Shown: positions 36,532-44,784 of the stretch, in pieces
Position numbering within the stretch: the stretch's first letter is position 1
Layout of the letters: each line of letters starts with the position of its first letter
Source: Chthonomonadaceae bacterium
Lineage (GTDB): Bacteria > Armatimonadota > Chthonomonadetes > Chthonomonadales > Chthonomonadaceae
Length of the DNA stretch: 64,000 nt
Direction: 5' to 3'
NCBI GenBank assembly: GCA_027450145.1
Contig: DAIDKH010000004.1
Span: forward strand, 34,826 to 98,825
Made by a program: the position numbers and the translations under genes
Notes under the pieces: model-generated
What the model was told of the DNA's origin: nothing
What the model saw: the letters and a program-made list of their open reading frames with translations, nothing else
Databases searched by the model: none

Positions 36532-39303
36532 CTACCCTGTGTTGCGCAAGCCAGCCGAGATGCCGTTAATTGTAGCCGAAAGCGCATAATCCAGGGCCTC
36601 ACCGTGTTCCCCTGTGCGCTTCCTTTTTAGTAGACTCAGCTGCACAAGGCTCATGGGGTCTACATAAGGGTTTCTCAGCCTGATGGAGTTTGCTAACCGC
36701 TGATCGTGCTCAAGAACCGCCTCTTGTTTGGTGATCGTTAAGATCATGCGTAAACTGCGCTCGTATTCTTCTTCAAGCATCGTAAAAACACGGTTCCTCA
36801 ACGCTTCATCCTCAACAAGTTCTGAATAGCGCTTGGCTATGCGGTAATCGGCTTTGGCCAGGCCAGTCTCCACGTTCCGCAGCAGGTCCTCAAACAATGG
36901 AAACTTCTCAAGCATCTCCTGCAGAAGTGCTTCGTTGCCTGCAGCTTCCTCTACAAATTGCTCCAACGCGTATCCAACGCCAAAAAATGCCGGTACAACC
37001 AACCGGCTTTGCATCCACCCGAATACCCACGGGATGGCGCGTAGGTCGTCCAAGCTCCTCCGTGCGGAACGTCGAGCCGGTCGACTGCCAATGCGAGCAT
37101 TGTCAAGTTCACTAGTGGGCGTTGCCTGTTCAAAGTAAACAAGGATATCTGGGTTCTCAGCTATACGGCTGCGATAGTACTGAAACGCAATCTGAGAAAG
37201 CCGCTCCATCGCCTGTTCCCACCTGGGATTCAGGACAGCCCCCCACCCGCCTGCTCGAGTGAGTGCCTCTAACGACGCGGCTACCATGAGTTCCAAGTTT
37301 CGCGCTGCCACTAGTGGATCCGAATACTTCCAGTTCATTACCTCACCTTGTTCGGTGATGCGCAAGCAGCCTGTGAAAGCACCGGGTGGTTGTGCGGTAA
37401 TGGCCCGGTGCGTTGGACCACCTCCCCGACCTACCGTCCCACCACGGCCGTGGAAAAGCCTGAGTTGCACACCGTGCTCCGCCGCAACCTTGTGAAGGTC
37501 ACGATGCGCTTTAAATATCTCCCACATCGAGGTGATCATGCCGCCATCTTTGTTCGAGTCGCTGTAGCCCAGCATAACCTCCTGTCGCATTCCCCAACTG
37601 TGTAGCAACTTTCTGTACTCGGGAAGCGACCATAGCTCTGCGCAAATCTGGGGACAACGGCGCAAATCATCAATTGACTCGAAAAGAGGCACCGGCATCA
37701 GCCCAGGATCATTCTCTGTAGCAGCAACGGAGACACCATTAGCTTGCATCAGCCATATAAGTCCAAGTACGTCCTGACGGCAGCTTGCACCGCTAATAAT
37801 GAACTGGCGTATGGCCTCAGATGGAAACTCCGCCTTCAACCTAGCAATGGTGCGCATAGTCTCCATAAGCTCTGCAGTGGTTGGAGACGGAGGTTCACCC
37901 GCGCTTGACGCATCATCCTGGGTAGCATCGACACCGTGCGACATATCCCGGATTGCACCAGCGTGAACACGCGCGTGTTGCCGTATATCAAGGGTATGAA
38001 GGTGGAAACCAAACGTGCGTACTTGCCTTAATAGAGGCTTCAAGTAGTTATCTGCTATTCTGCCCCCTCTGTTACTCGTTAGGCTGGAGTAGGCCGATTT
38101 GAGGTCATCCAAGAACTCTTGCGCAGTGGCGTACGCACCTACTGCCAGGTTTTGGTCTGTAGCCTTTAATCGGTGCATCACATAGGCAAAGAAGGACCTG
38201 TACATTTCATCCTGCGAACGCGACCGGAAGACGCTTTCATCCAAACGATACTTTTCCCTGTACTGTGCAAGGCGATCTAAAAGCTCCTGCGATACAGGCA
38301 CCTGACACCGGGATGCGCTCACCTGTTCAATGAGAACTTCAATTGCAGATATGTATGCGGACAGTACCGTAGTGCGAGCAACTCGCAGAGCATCCTCGGT
38401 GATGGCTGATGTAACGTTGGGGTTACCGTCCCTATCACCGCCGATCCATGAGCCAAACTCTACGAGATCTGGTAGCTGTTGATCATCGATTGTAACGTCG
38501 TAAACTGCTTTAAAGGCCTCAACGACGACCGTGTAAAGGCGTGGCACTGTCGCTATTAATACTCGTGAATAGTAATCCAGCCCCATCCGAATCTCATCGC
38601 GTACCGTTGGTGCTCGCCTGCGAACCTCGTCAGTTTGCCATAGCTCCGTGATGTTAGCTACAATCGTAGCCTGCCGCTCACTAGCTTCCGCATCTGTAAG
38701 AGGCATCCAGTCAATCTGTTCAATCTGGTGCCCTATTTCGCGGCGCTTGCTTAACACCGTTCGCCGTGCCACTTCGGTGGGATGTGCGGTGAACGTTGGA
38801 ATGACCAACACTTGGGACAGAATTGCCAAGGCATCTTGAGCCGTGACACCTGCACGTTTAAGGCGCTGGAGGGTACCTGCAAATGATCCCGGCTGCGGGG
38901 CCTTCCCGGTAAGGACACGACCAGCCCGCAACCTCCGTTTTCGGTGATTTGCCTCGGCAAGATTGGTGAGCTCGAAGTAAATGGCGAATGCTTTGGTCAC
39001 CTCATAGGCACGCTCTACCGACAGCTTATCAATCAGCTCCTCAAGGGTCTGCAGGCGCACCTGGCAGTCATTACTGGCACCGTCTTCTGCCTCTCGATAT
39101 TCTATAGCAAGCCGACGAAGTTCCTCCACGGTACCAAAAAGATCAGCCCCGCCTTGCTCCTGCAAAATCACACCCAGTAATTTGCCAAGAGATCGCACAT
39201 CGCGTCGCAGTGGCACCTCTTTTAGTGGAGCTTCAGTTGCAAGTAATTCAGCCAATCGCTCTTGCTGATTAGTTGCCGCCCACAGTGGTTCAATCTCTGC
39301 CAT
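36532..39303 (-). CDS. ppc: Phosphoenolpyruvate carboxylase
   Basis: PEPC carboxylates PEP to oxaloacetate, an anaplerotic step feeding the TCA cycle. The 923-aa enzyme has LVIPTFTAHPTEVARRTVL with the catalytic His, the GSWIGGDRDGNPNVT loop, MLGYSDSNKDGGM, LFHGRGGTVGRGGGPTHRAI and the C-terminal LRNPYVDPMSLVQLSLL. It ends in NTG, the standard PEPC terminus. Genes for isocitrate and malate dehydrogenase lie 2-4 kb away in the other orientation. Confidence 0.97.
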   Translation of the reverse strand: MAEIEPLWAATNQQERLAELLATEAPLKEVPLRRDVRSLGKLLGVILQEQGGADLFGTVEELRRLAIEYREAEDGASNDCQVRLQTLEELIDKLSVERAYEVTKAFAIYFELTNLAEANHRKRRLRAGRVLTGKAPQPGSFAGTLQRLKRAGVTAQDALAILSQVLVIPTFTAHPTEVARRTVLSKRREIGHQIEQIDWMPLTDAEASERQATIVANITELWQTDEVRRRAPTVRDEIRMGLDYYSRVLIATVPRLYTVVVEAFKAVYDVTIDDQQLPDLVEFGSWIGGDRDGNPNVTSAITEDALRVARTTVLSAYISAIEVLIEQVSASRCQVPVSQELLDRLAQYREKYRLDESVFRSRSQDEMYRSFFAYVMHRLKATDQNLAVGAYATAQEFLDDLKSAYSSLTSNRGGRIADNYLKPLLRQVRTFGFHLHTLDIRQHARVHAGAIRDMSHGVDATQDDASSAGEPPSPTTAELMETMRTIARLKAEFPSEAIRQFIISGASCRQDVLGLIWLMQANGVSVAATENDPGLMPVPLFESIDDLRRCPQICAELWSLPEYRKLLHSWGMRQEVMLGYSDSNKDGGMITSMWEIFKAHRDLHKVAAEHGVQLRLFHGRGGTVGRGGGPTHRAITAQPPGAFTGCLRITEQGEVMNWKYSDPLVAARNLELMVAASLEALTRAGGWGAVLNPRWEQAMERLSQIAFQYYRSRIAENPDILVYFEQATPTSELDNARIGSRPARRSARRSLDDLRAIPWVFGWMQSRLVVPAFFGVGYALEQFVEEAAGNEALLQEMLEKFPLFEDLLRNVETGLAKADYRIAKRYSELVEDEALRNRVFTMLEEEYERSLRMILTITKQEAVLEHDQRLANSIRLRNPYVDPMSLVQLSLLKRKRTGEHGEALDYALSATINGISAGLRNTG

Positions 39304-39541
39304 AGTGCCAGTACGCTCTCCTTAAGCTCTTAGATAGTTGCTTAGCTAATAATAATACTCCCATTCGTACAGCACCGGTATGCTTGCAAACACAGGTTAG
39401 CGCTTTACAATAGCCCTGCCGTTTCAAAATCGCCGCATTTACCCATCACCTGCGTGCGTCTGACGTCTCAAGTGGTGTGGACCTTCGGGGATGACCTTTG
39501 TATTCGATATTGAGCTTCAACACGGTTATTAGTCGAAAAAA

Positions 39542-39567
39542 AGCCGCGCGACGTCTGCCGCGCGGCT
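39542..39567 (-). terminator. Terminator for the Spy-like gene
   Basis: A perfect 9-bp GC-rich inverted repeat (39542-39550 with 39559-39567) with an 8-nt loop lies 25 nt past the stop. It is followed on the minus strand by a run of T residues (complement of 39536-39542). Confidence 0.9.
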
Positions 39568-39591
39568 CAAAACAACAGACCTAATCGATAC

Positions 39592-40542
39592 CTAGCCTGA
39601 TTGCGACGACAAGTCTACAACGGTGGTGTTAGGATTGAAATAGAAGCCGGTTCCCACGAGCCCCGTCCAAAGCTTTTGCTGATCGGGGGTCAGCAGCGCC
39701 ACAATTACTTTGCCGTATTGGACGCGCTTCTGAAACAGCGTATTCGCGACCTTAAGTGATTGTGCCTTAATATCTGCCTGGTGTTGCTGCAGATCCTGCG
39801 CCATCTGCGTCATGCGCTGCGTAAAGTATTGCCGGCGTTCCTGTGGGGTCATGCTGCCAATGTTGGCATTATTGGGCGGTGGCGGCATTACCGACTGCAT
39901 CATGGTTCGTATCGCAGACATCTGATCTCTCTGGTAATCCCTCAATTGCTGTGCTATTTTCGTAGCTTGATCCGGCGTGAGGTTAAATGACTTAGCAAGA
40001 TCAGGATTTGCCAGGGCCAACTGCGTTCGCCACTGGTAATCCAACTGGTGCAAACGAGCAACTTGAGAAGGTGTGAGTACTGCCTCAAGTGATTTTGCCT
40101 GTCCGTCGGTTATTTTGCTCACTGCAAGCTGCACTTTTTGCTGCGCTTGCTGAAATAGTGCGCGTCGATCCTCTGGGCTCATTGACCGCATGTTCTGGCC
40201 GTTTTGTTGGAACATCTGCCGGAATGTCTGCTGTCTGGCACTCATGACTGCCGAATTAGTGGCAGCAGTGGACGATTGCAGCAAGTTGTTCAACTTCACC
40301 TGCTGATCACCGTCAAGAAACAATGCTCGTCGTACATCGTCACGGAGCAACAACTGTGCCTCGGTATTCTGGGTTGGGTCTATGTTTACAGGGCCAATTG
40401 CATTCATGATGCCGCCCATCCGCTGCATCATGAATCCTGGTGCTCCGCCCCCAAACCCGCCTGGCCCCTGGGCCAACGCCGCCGTTCCAAACAAAAGTCC
40501 TGCAGCACAGATCAAGGACGTATAAAATGCTCTACCTCGCAT
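39592..40542 (-). CDS. Periplasmic Spy/CpxP-like LTxxQ-motif protein
   Basis: This 316-aa secreted protein has a signal peptide ending near ALAQ (residue 25), then a Gly/Met-rich stretch (GGFGGGAPGFMMQRMG). A long, Gln/Met/Arg-rich helical part follows. LTxxQ-like motifs recur (LTPSQVARLHQL, LTPDQATKIAQQL, LTPDQQKLWTGL). That pattern resembles Spy/CpxP chaperones and zinc-resistance-associated proteins of the periplasm. It is twice the usual length, perhaps a tandem fusion. Monocistronic, with a clear terminator. Confidence 0.7.
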   Translation of the reverse strand: MRGRAFYTSLICAAGLLFGTAALAQGPGGFGGGAPGFMMQRMGGIMNAIGPVNIDPTQNTEAQLLLRDDVRRALFLDGDQQVKLNNLLQSSTAATNSAVMSARQQTFRQMFQQNGQNMRSMSPEDRRALFQQAQQKVQLAVSKITDGQAKSLEAVLTPSQVARLHQLDYQWRTQLALANPDLAKSFNLTPDQATKIAQQLRDYQRDQMSAIRTMMQSVMPPPPNNANIGSMTPQERRQYFTQRMTQMAQDLQQHQADIKAQSLKVANTLFQKRVQYGKVIVALLTPDQQKLWTGLVGTGFYFNPNTTVVDLSSQSG

Positions 40543-40685
40543 GGGCGTTCCTCCAAATGAACTCGCCTGCTAGTTCGTATACAGGTACTACTACTTACGC
40601 AAAGCTCGCCATCTGCTCTACGTATCACTCTACAAATTAGACGACACATATCCGCAACAGTTTACATTCTTGCAGGAACCCAGTG

Positions 40686-40714
40686 TTACGATGCAGAATT
40701 ATATAGGTTAAAAT
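40686..40714 (+). promoter_or_regulatory. Possible sigma-70 promoter of the AhpD-like gene
   Basis: TTACGA (40686-40691) and TAAAAT (40709-40714) are separated by 17 nt, placing a start about 20 nt ahead of the ATG at 40742. Matches to consensus are partial. Confidence 0.35.
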
Positions 40715-40741
40715 GCACCGGTTTACTATGGAGATGGAATT

Positions 40742-41323
40742 ATGACTTGGATTAAAACTATACTGGCAAAGGACTGGGATGAGACGCTACGATCGGCTGT
40801 GTCGTGGCGCAAGAAAATGCCAAAGGAATACGGCACCACGCCCATACCTTCCCTGGCGGTACTGGCAGCGCCAGAAAACGGTGGCGGGATAGTAGAATCT
40901 CACACACTCCTGCCGGAAACCCTGCTCCACGCGTTTTCAACACACACATCATTAATGAATGAAAATCTTCCTTTGAACCGTGCGCAGCATGAGATGATCG
41001 CCACAGTTGTCTCAGTGGCTAACCACTGCTTTTATTGAACAGAATCTCACGCAGAGTTTCTGCGTGCTATTGTTCGTGACGATGACCTTATCACTGCATT
41101 GAAATCGGACTTCCGCACGGCTAAGGTGTCAGCGCTCGATATGGCGATTATGGAGTACGCCGTTAAGTTAACGCTTCACCCTGCGTCCATGGCACGGGAT
41201 GACGTGGAGACGCTTCACGGTCTTGGACTGGACGACACCGGGGTGCTTCAGGTTACACTGATCGCCGCCTGGTTTAATTATATAAACCGAGCTGCCGATG
41301 CCCTCGGAGTTGGCCGAGCTTAA
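40742..41323 (+). CDS. AhpD-like peroxidase-related protein, predicted selenoprotein (in-frame TGA = Sec99)
   Basis: One frame runs from ATG 40742 (GGAG eight nt upstream) to TAA 41321-41323 and is broken only by TGA at 41036-41038. Read through, it is a 193-aa protein of the AhpD/carboxymuconolactone decarboxylase superfamily, peroxidase-related group. The halves join without a gap: RAQHEMIATVVSVANHCFY, [TGA], TESHAEFLRAIV. The second half continues KVSALDMAIMEYAVKLT and ends WFNYINRAADALGV, the family C-terminus. The AhpD catalytic pattern is E-x11-C-x-x-C-x3-H; here it is Glu84, Cys96, TGA99 and His103, so TGA replaces the second redox Cys. A SECIS-like hairpin follows. The protein likely reduces peroxides or alkyl hydroperoxides in the cytosol. 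The alternative is a nonsense pseudogene or read error, made less likely by the exact position and the hairpin. Confidence 0.8.
41048..41066 (+). promoter_or_regulatory. Putative bacterial SECIS element
   Basis: A perfect 8-bp stem (41048-41055 with 41059-41066) carries a three-base loop GTT (41056-41058). The loop G is the 18th base after the TGA. E. coli fdhF has its apical GU at a similar spacing, and bacterial SECIS elements are usually placed 16-37 nt after UGA. The element lies inside the coding sequence, as expected. Confidence 0.7.
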
Positions 41324-41460
41324 ACGTTGGAATTGTCACCGGTACTTTCTAGAAGGTAAAGGCATCCAATTTTTAACGGTTTGTTACACCGCGCTTTAAA
41401 CCGTGGTAACATTTGACTCACGGGACAACCCGCATACCCTCAATTACCAAGGAGATTGAA

Positions 41461-42531
41461 TTGGTACACAACGTTACGCTCATACGTGGTGATGGCACTG
41501 GGCCGGAATTGGCCGAAGCTTCACGCAGAGTATTAGATGCTACTGGCGTACAGTTTAGCTGGGATATTCAGGAAGCCGGCGTAGACATTATGGAGACAGC
41601 CGGAACACCCCTTCCCCCGGCGGTTATCGAATCAATTCGAAGAAACAAGGTCGCACTGAAGGGACCAATCACCACGCCGATCGGCACAGGGTTCCGCAGC
41701 GTAAACGTTGCACTACGCAAAGAACTTGATCTTTACGCCTGTCTTCGACCGTGCAAATACTATCCCGGTATTCGCTCAAAATATGAGGATGTTGACCTCG
41801 TAATTGTCCGCGAAAACACAGAGGATTTGTACGCCGGCGTAGAGTACGACCAATTTACCGAAGAGGCCAAGTCAATTATTAAAATGGCCGGTCCTGGCAA
41901 AATACGCGAGGACGCTGCTATTTCGATTAAGCCAATTTCGGCTAGCGGCTCCCGCAGAATCATAGAATTCGCCTTCAAATACGCTCGTGAAAACGGCCGA
42001 AAAAAGGTAAGTGCGGTTGCAAAAGCCAACATCATGAAGTACACGGACGGTCTGTTCTTCCGCGTTGGCCAGGAAGTCGCTAAGGAGTTCCCGGAAATAG
42101 AATACCAGGAGGTGTTGGTGGACAACATGTGCATGCAGCTGGTTCAGAAACCTGAGCTGTATGATGTGTTGGTACTGCCAAACTTGTATGGCGACATCTT
42201 GTCAGACCTGTGTGCGGGTCTAGTTGGCGGATTGGGTGTGGCGCCAGGGGCTAACATTGGCGACGGTATTGCCCTTTTCGAACCGACCCATGGCTCCGCA
42301 CCGAAATACAAGGGGCAGAACAAGGTAAACCCAACTGCTCTTCTCCTCTCCGGTGTCCTCATGCTTCGCCATCTCAAGGAAACTGAGGCCGCCGACAGGC
42401 TGGAAAATGCCATTGCAAAAGTAATTAAGGCCGGTCGTGACGTAACATACGACATGAAGCCCGATCGAAATGATCCTACTGCGGTAGGTACTTCGCAGAT
42501 GGCGGACGCGATTATCGCGGCAATGGGTTAG
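41461..42531 (+). CDS. NAD-dependent isocitrate dehydrogenase (IDH/IPMDH family)
   Basis: This 356-aa beta-decarboxylating dehydrogenase should convert isocitrate to 2-oxoglutarate. It shows [22 protein letters not shown], the substrate motif [33 protein letters not shown], the Lys/Asp region [13 protein letters not shown] and [12 protein letters not shown], then [27 protein letters not shown] and RKELDLYA favour the IDH group over isopropylmalate dehydrogenase, and there are no leucine genes near. The start is TTG 41461 with AAGGAG six nt upstream; the longer TTG at 41413 lacks one. mdh follows. Confidence 0.88.
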   Translation: MVHNVTLIRGDGTGPELAEASRRVLDATGVQFSWDIQEAGVDIMETAGTPLPPAVIESIRRNKVALKGPITTPIGTGFRSVNVALRKELDLYACLRPCKYYPGIRSKYEDVDLVIVRENTEDLYAGVEYDQFTEEAKSIIKMAGPGKIREDAAISIKPISASGSRRIIEFAFKYARENGRKKVSAVAKANIMKYTDGLFFRVGQEVAKEFPEIEYQEVLVDNMCMQLVQKPELYDVLVLPNLYGDILSDLCAGLVGGLGVAPGANIGDGIALFEPTHGSAPKYKGQNKVNPTALLLSGVLMLRHLKETEAADRLENAIAKVIKAGRDVTYDMKPDRNDPTAVGTSQMADAIIAAMG

Positions 42532-42546
42532 GTCTCATCGCAAATG

Positions 42547-42570
42547 CCCAGCATTCTTTTGAATGCTGGG
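42547..42570 (+). terminator. Terminator between isocitrate and malate dehydrogenase genes
   Basis: A perfect 10-bp inverted repeat (42547-42556 with 42561-42570) has a TTTT loop and TTTCGTTTT directly after. It lies 16 nt past the upstream stop. The mdh gene 97 nt beyond may depend on readthrough or its own promoter. Confidence 0.88.
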
Positions 42571-42666
42571 TTTCGTTTTGATAATAGCACGCCTCGGCAG
42601 TTTGGTACCCGGAGTTGGTTCAGCTTCGCAGTGACTGCCACATGCTATTCGGTTAAGGAGATAATA

Positions 42667-43623
42667 ATGCGAAAGAAAATTACTATTGTAGGCTCGGGCC
42701 AAACGGGTGCGACGCTCGCCCATTGGTTAGCCATTCGTGGCGATGTAGACGTTGTACTTTATGACATTGTAGAGGGCATGCCTCAGGGTAAAGCACTGGA
42801 CCTCATGGAAGCCATGCCAGTTATTGGCAGCGATGCACACATAACGGGAACCAACGCCTGGTCGGATACGGCGAACAGCGATATCGTGGTCATTACAAGT
42901 GGCCTACCGCGTAAACCCGGCATGAGCCGTGACGACCTACTAAAGGTGAATGCCGGAATAGTAGCAGATTGCACTCGCAACGTTGCTGCGCTCTCTCCCA
43001 AGGCCATTTTAATCCTGCTAACCAATCCACTGGATGCAATGTGTCACATCGCGCTACATGTGAGCGGCTTTCCTGCCGAACGTGTCTTTGGACAAGCTGG
43101 CATCCTTGACACGGCCAGGTTCCGCGCGTTCTTAGCGATGGAAACGGGCATGAGTGTGGCCGAAGTAAATGCCTACGTGCTAGGTGGCCATGGTGACGAC
43201 ATGGTACCACTGCTCGGCAGCACCAATATTGGGGGCGTACCCGTATCAAAATTAATTCCGGCGGATCGCCTTAGCGCTATAGTAGAACGCACGCGCAAGG
43301 GCGGTGGCGAAATTGTGTCGTTACTGAAAACCGGCTCTGCGTTCTACGCTCCTTCGGCGGCGCTAGCACAGATGATTGACGCTGTTCTAAACGACAGAAA
43401 GCGGATTCTTCCGTGTGCTGTCTATACCGGGTCAAATGACGGAGGCTATGGCGTTAGCAATCTGTACCTTGGTCTGCCAGCGGTGATTGGCGCCGCGGGC
43501 GTAGAGAAGATCGTTGAGGTTGATCTCACAGCAGAAGAGTCCGAAGCACTACAGAAGAGTGCTGGTGCGGTAAAAGAGCTGGTGGAGGCACTACGGAGCT
43601 TCGATCCGCCATTGTTACCATAG
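42667..43623 (+). CDS. mdh: Malate dehydrogenase (LDH-like type)
   Basis: This 318-aa enzyme interconverts malate and oxaloacetate with NAD. Visible are the nucleotide loop VGSGQTGATLAHWL, the substrate arginines in LPRKPGMSRDDLL, NPLDAMCH, and the proton-relay His in LGGHGDDMVPL. The arginine pattern supports malate over lactate. ATG 42667 follows TTAAGGAGATAATA. A start at 42544 would run through the terminator hairpin and adds 41 unrelated residues, so it is rejected. A terminator follows. Confidence 0.95.
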   Translation: MRKKITIVGSGQTGATLAHWLAIRGDVDVVLYDIVEGMPQGKALDLMEAMPVIGSDAHITGTNAWSDTANSDIVVITSGLPRKPGMSRDDLLKVNAGIVADCTRNVAALSPKAILILLTNPLDAMCHIALHVSGFPAERVFGQAGILDTARFRAFLAMETGMSVAEVNAYVLGGHGDDMVPLLGSTNIGGVPVSKLIPADRLSAIVERTRKGGGEIVSLLKTGSAFYAPSAALAQMIDAVLNDRKRILPCAVYTGSNDGGYGVSNLYLGLPAVIGAAGVEKIVEVDLTAEESEALQKSAGAVKELVEALRSFDPPLLP

Positions 43624-43656
43624 GCGTGTCTGCTACCCAAGAGTTGAAACTAGAAT

Positions 43657-43691
43657 CGCCCTGCCGCTGCCGTGGCAGGGCGCTCGCTTTT
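43657..43691 (+). terminator. Terminator downstream of mdh
   Basis: A perfect 9-bp GC-rich inverted repeat (43657-43665 with 43674-43682) with an 8-nt loop is followed by CTCGCTTTT. The next 270 nt, to 43960, hold no gene I can identify. Confidence 0.85.
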
Positions 43692-43960
43692 GCTCCTCAC
43701 CTCCCAGAGGCAACTAGGACACAGCGACAAATTACGTGAATCTATGCCAGCTAGCAGTTCATCTGCCACTACAAGGTAACGCACATATCGATACCGCGTG
43801 ATAATGCTAACGACGGAATTCCTGTTTCAATGGGCACCAGCTAAGTTCGTTAGATAAGCAGGATATGTGTTGCCCAGTGGGAACGATTGAGCAGGATGAG
43901 GAGAGGTTACGAAAGCGAGGCGAAGGGTAATTTTAAATCTGTGAGGGATAGCACAACAAG

Positions 43961-44033
43961 CGGGGATGACGGGACTTGAACCCGCGACTTCCTGCGTGAC
44001 AGGCAGGCACTCTAACCACTGAGCTACACCCCC
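43961..44033 (-). tRNA. tRNA-Asp (anticodon GTC)
   Basis: The 73-nt cloverleaf starts GGGGGTGTAGCTCAG and has anticodon loop CTGTCAC on a CCTGC/GCAGG stem (anticodon at complement 43998-44000). The T-arm is GCGGG-TTCAAGT-CCCGT. The 7-bp acceptor closes with discriminator G, typical for Asp. CCA is not encoded. It is 11 nt downstream of tRNA-Val. Confidence 0.96.
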
Positions 44034-44044
44034 GTGTACAAACA

Positions 44045-44117
44045 TGGGCGAACAGGGACTCGAACCCCGGACATCTTCGGTGTAAACGAAGCGCTCTACC
44101 GACTGAGCTATCCGCCC
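44045..44117 (-). tRNA. tRNA-Val (anticodon TAC)
   Basis: The 73-nt cloverleaf starts GGGCGGATAGCTCAG and has anticodon loop TTTACAC on a CTTCG/CGAAG stem. The T-loop is TTCGAGT. The acceptor GGGCGGA pairs with TTCGCCC, with discriminator A. It lies directly behind a consensus promoter and ahead of tRNA-Asp. This is the UAC isoacceptor; the valS T-box reads the GAC one. Confidence 0.96.
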
Positions 44118-44131
44118 CCGAACGCATTAAA

Positions 44132-44160
44132 AGTATACCCTTGCCGAGGGACATTGTCAA
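44132..44160 (-). promoter_or_regulatory. Consensus sigma-70 promoter for the tRNA-Val/tRNA-Asp unit
   Basis: On the minus strand TTGACA (complement 44155-44160) and TATACT (complement 44132-44137) are separated by exactly 17 nt. This predicts a start around 44125, a few bases before the tRNA-Val 5' end at 44117. Confidence 0.85.
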
Positions 44161-44179
44161 TGCCAACGACGTACATAAT

Positions 44180-44200
44180 ACTCCCATCGGGAGTTTTATT
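44180..44200 (+). terminator. Small hairpin with U-tract
   Basis: A 6-bp perfect stem (44180-44185 with 44189-44194) with a 3-nt loop is followed by TTTTATTTT. No plus-strand gene ends immediately before it; it may shield the fluoride unit from upstream readthrough. Confidence 0.5.
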
Positions 44201-44256
44201 TTGCTCATTGGTCGTTACGCTTAGCTCTAGGGTAAACTGATATAAATGTTAGCAAA

Positions 44257-44358
44257 AAGGGCGATGGAGGCCGCCTGCATTCTTGCTAGAATGCGAACCG
44301 CATTTACGCTAATGGCTCCTGATCTTACCACCATGGTAAGATCGGGAGCCTTTATCTT
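44257..44358 (+). ncRNA. Fluoride riboswitch (crcB motif) with terminator expression platform
   Basis: The aptamer begins GGCGATGGAGGCCGCC near 44260, continues through a small stem (GCATTC...GAATGC) and ends CGCTAATGGCTCCTGATC, matching the crcB RNA consensus. The GGCTCC end of the aptamer is also the 5' arm of a 16-bp terminator (44314-44329 with 44335-44350, one U-G pair) followed by TTTATCTT. Fluoride binding should therefore prevent terminator formation and turn on the crcB genes. Confidence 0.93.
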
Positions 44359-44394
44359 GCGCCCCAATAATTTGCCTTTAAGGTGACACGCAAA

Positions 44395-44784
44395 GTGAAC
44401 ATAACTTTCTACGATATGATAGTGGTTGGTACGGGCGGCGTGTTGGGTGCAAACGCCCGATTTTATTTGAGCCGTTGGGTATCTAACAGAACGGATACAT
44501 CCCTACCATACGGTACATTAGCTATAAACGTGAGCGGGTGTTTCGTCATGGGGCTATTCATGACACTCTTTTCTACGCTGCACCTAACTGAATCCATGAA
44601 GCTGCTGGTAGCCATGGGATTTACAGGGGCGTATACCACCTACTCGACGTTTGAATTTGAAACTTTCGCACTGGTACAAGATGGGCAGTTCTGGCGTGCC
44701 GGTGCAAACTTTGCCGTTAGTTTTATACTTGGCTTGGCGGCACTCGTACTTGGAGTGTTTACAGCAAGGCTGGTGACTGTATGA
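44395..44784 (+). CDS. crcB: Fluoride channel Fluc/CrcB (first copy)
   Basis: This 129-aa four-helix membrane protein exports fluoride. It shows GGVLGANARFYLSRW, the pore motif GTLAINVSGCFVMGLF, FTGAYTTYSTFEFET and a final helix (AVSFILGLAALVLGVF). The start is uncertain. GTG 44395 follows AAGGTGA at good spacing, GTG 44383 has no Shine-Dalgarno, and an ATG lies at 44416. It directly follows the fluoride riboswitch and overlaps the second crcB by 4 nt. The two probably form a heteromeric channel, as in other tandem pairs. Confidence 0.93.
   Translation: MNITFYDMIVVGTGGVLGANARFYLSRWVSNRTDTSLPYGTLAINVSGCFVMGLFMTLFSTLHLTESMKLLVAMGFTGAYTTYSTFEFETFALVQDGQFWRAGANFAVSFILGLAALVLGVFTARLVTV

Noticed and set aside
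40742..41038. A 98-aa protein ending at the TGA, and a separate 74-aa protein starting at 41099
   Set aside because: Both are in the same frame and are consecutive parts of one AhpD-like protein; the TGA is better read as Sec (or a lesion) than as two genes.
41036..41038. TGA reassigned to Trp or Gly genome-wide
   Set aside because: Several genes here end at TGA at their family-typical end (fabD, rpmF, aroF, groEL), so TGA works as stop.
42544..42666. N-terminal extension of mdh
   Set aside because: It runs through the terminator hairpin and lacks homology; ATG 42667 has a strong Shine-Dalgarno.
43827..44240. ORFs of 68-91 aa over the tRNA genes
   Set aside because: They lie on the tRNA-Asp and tRNA-Val sequences and have no protein-family resemblance.
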